Shown one piece after another: positions 63,030-64,000 of a stretch of DNA of 64,000 nt. Under the pieces are notes generated by a model, which saw only the letters and a list, made by a program, of their open reading frames with translations, was not told the origin of the DNA and made no database searches. Position numbers and translations under genes: made by a program. The DNA is from CAIKMD01 sp036501365 (GTDB taxonomy: Bacteria; Pseudomonadota; Alphaproteobacteria; ATCC43930; CGMCC-115725), in assembly GCA_036501365.1 (NCBI GenBank), contig DASYAL010000028.1, positions 1 through 64,000 of the forward strand. The letters run 5' to 3'. The number at the start of each line of letters is the position of its first letter. The stretch's first letter is position 1.

Positions 63030-64000
63030 TTACCTCCCGCGCAGCGCCGCGGTGCGCTCGCGGTCGAGCGCCATGGTGTCGGGATCGATCGCAACGCCGT
63101 AATCGCGTTCCGCGGTCTCGAGCGAGACATAGCCGTTGAGCACGTCTTCCAGGACCTCCTCGGCGGGGCGCTTCTTCGGATCGCCGTAGCCGCCGCCGCC
63201 CGGCATCTCGACCATGAAGGTCTCGCCCGGCTCCATGCGGATCGTCTCCAAGGGCTTCAGCGGCCGCTCGTGATTGGTGCCGCGGTTGAGCGTCGCGCGC
63301 ACGACCGGCGGATTCTTGCCGTCGAAGATCCCCCAGCCGCCGAATTTAAACTGATGGCCGAGACGGATGGTCGTCGTCGCTTGGCCCAAGAGCTCGTATT
63401 CCTTGCGATTGCCCATGCCGCCGCGACGGGTTCCGGCGCCGGCCGAATCGGTGATCCATTCATAGCGCTTCACGCGGATCGGGAATTCGGTCTCGATCAC
63501 CTCGATCGGCGTGTTGGGCGTGACATTGAGGAAGCCGACCGTACCGGAAGAGCCATCGTGATCGGACCTGCCGCCTTGGGCGCTGGTGAAGAGCTCGTAT
63601 TGCACCGCCTTGCGGCCGGTGCGGTTTTGATCGTAGCCGACCGCGATCGCGCCGAGGCCGAGACCGGGCGAGGCGACGGCGCGGCTCGGATTGAATTGCG
63701 ACAACGCGCGGTTGCACGTGCTGTAAAGCACATTCGCGAGGCCAAAATAGGAATTGATCGGCGCTGGCCATTTCGGATTTGTGATCTTGCCTTCGGGATT
63801 GACGAAATGGACGACACGGCGCATGCCGTCGTTGAACGGGATGGTCGGGTCGAGCATGGTGATAAGCGCCATCACCGCCGCGACGTGGCTCACCTGCGGC
63901 CGGAGGTTGGTCGGACCTTTCACCTGATCGTTGGTCTGCGAGTAATCGAAGGTGATGTCGCGGCCTTTCTTCACGACCTTTACATGGATGCGCAACGGCT
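63030..64000 (-). CDS. Hydantoinase B/oxoprolinase family protein (partial, cut by window edge)
   Basis: The C-terminal 323 or so residues of a hydantoinase B/acetophenone-carboxylase-type subunit; the full protein is usually 550-600 residues, so the start lies beyond the right edge. Visible motifs are TFDYSQTNDQVKGPTN, the GGSSGTVGFLNVTPNTPIEV-like segment, AGAGTRRGGMGNRKEYEL and EMPGGGGYGDP, all typical. With HyuA partners these enzymes hydrolyse cyclic amides or carboxylate ketones using ATP. It is probably the upstream gene of the Rieske/TRAP receptor unit (3-nt gap). Confidence 0.92.
   Translation of the reverse strand, partial: PLRIHVKVVKKGRDITFDYSQTNDQVKGPTNLRPQVSHVAAVMALITMLDPTIPFNDGMRRVVHFVNPEGKITNPKWPAPINSYFGLANVLYSTCNRALSQFNPSRAVASPGLGLGAIAVGYDQNRTGRKAVQYELFTSAQGGRSDHDGSSGTVGFLNVTPNTPIEVIETEFPIRVKRYEWITDSAGAGTRRGGMGNRKEYELLGQATTTIRLGHQFKFGGWGIFDGKNPPVVRATLNRGTNHERPLKPLETIRMEPGETFMVEMPGGGGYGDPKKRPAEEVLEDVLNGYVSLETAERDYGVAIDPDTMALDRERTAALRGR

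Overview
The window is high-GC DNA with dense, often overlapping genes. Its gene content points to an alphaproteobacterium: family III CoA-transferases, many orphan solute-binding proteins, an alternative complex III with a caa3-type oxidase, and a possible EcfG-type promoter. The lineage is an inference, because the window has no ribosomal or other marker gene. The only RNA gene I can support is a tRNA-Ser(CGA) at the left edge.

Layout. (1) 0-3.2 kb is the edge of an integrated element. A large serine recombinase faces the tRNA-Ser gene and reads through it; a small ORF and a lower-GC lipoprotein gene follow. (2) 3.3-12 kb holds stand-alone catabolic or redox genes: a luciferase-like monooxygenase, an MFS importer, a solitary xanthine-dehydrogenase-type molybdenum subunit, an alpha/beta hydrolase, an SDR and a Tat-exported YtcJ-type amidohydrolase. 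(3) 12-20.8 kb is a two-partner secretion locus. The giant TpsA adhesin gene (about 2,240 codons, 19 GLUG repeats, three YDG/MBG-type repeats) is split by one frameshift and is followed by its TpsB pore. (4) 21.1-33.6 kb is the most intriguing block: twelve co-directional genes for three paralogous NMT1-type binding proteins, a Zn-ribbon/OB protein plus thiolase-like enzyme, a CaiB/BaiF CoA-transferase pair, two FAS1-type double-hotdog dehydratases, two six-Asp-box beta-propellers and a quinone-reductase-like MDR. The binding-protein, propeller and dehydratase families recur in permuted order, and no transporter permease or ATPase is present. (5) 33.6-45.4 kb (minus strand) is one compact operon for alternative complex III (actABCDEF), a small membrane protein, SCO and an A2-type caa3 cytochrome oxidase, with most genes overlapping by 4 nt. 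(6) 45.5-64 kb is an aromatic or N-heterocycle catabolic region: FAD hydroxylase, group D flavin monooxygenase, Rieske oxygenase, VOC protein, dienelactone hydrolase, LigJ-like hydratase, RidA and a truncated hydantoinase B. Among these sit six more binding proteins (three without signal peptides) and a fused ABC permease.

How it may work together (inference). Binding proteins capture organic acids. CoA-transferases, dehydratases and the thiolase-like enzyme in region 4, or oxygenases and ring-cleavage-type enzymes in region 6, break them down. Electrons pass through quinol to alternative complex III and directly to the caa3 oxidase. Nine solute-binding-type proteins against one permease and no ATPase is a conspicuous imbalance that runs through the window.
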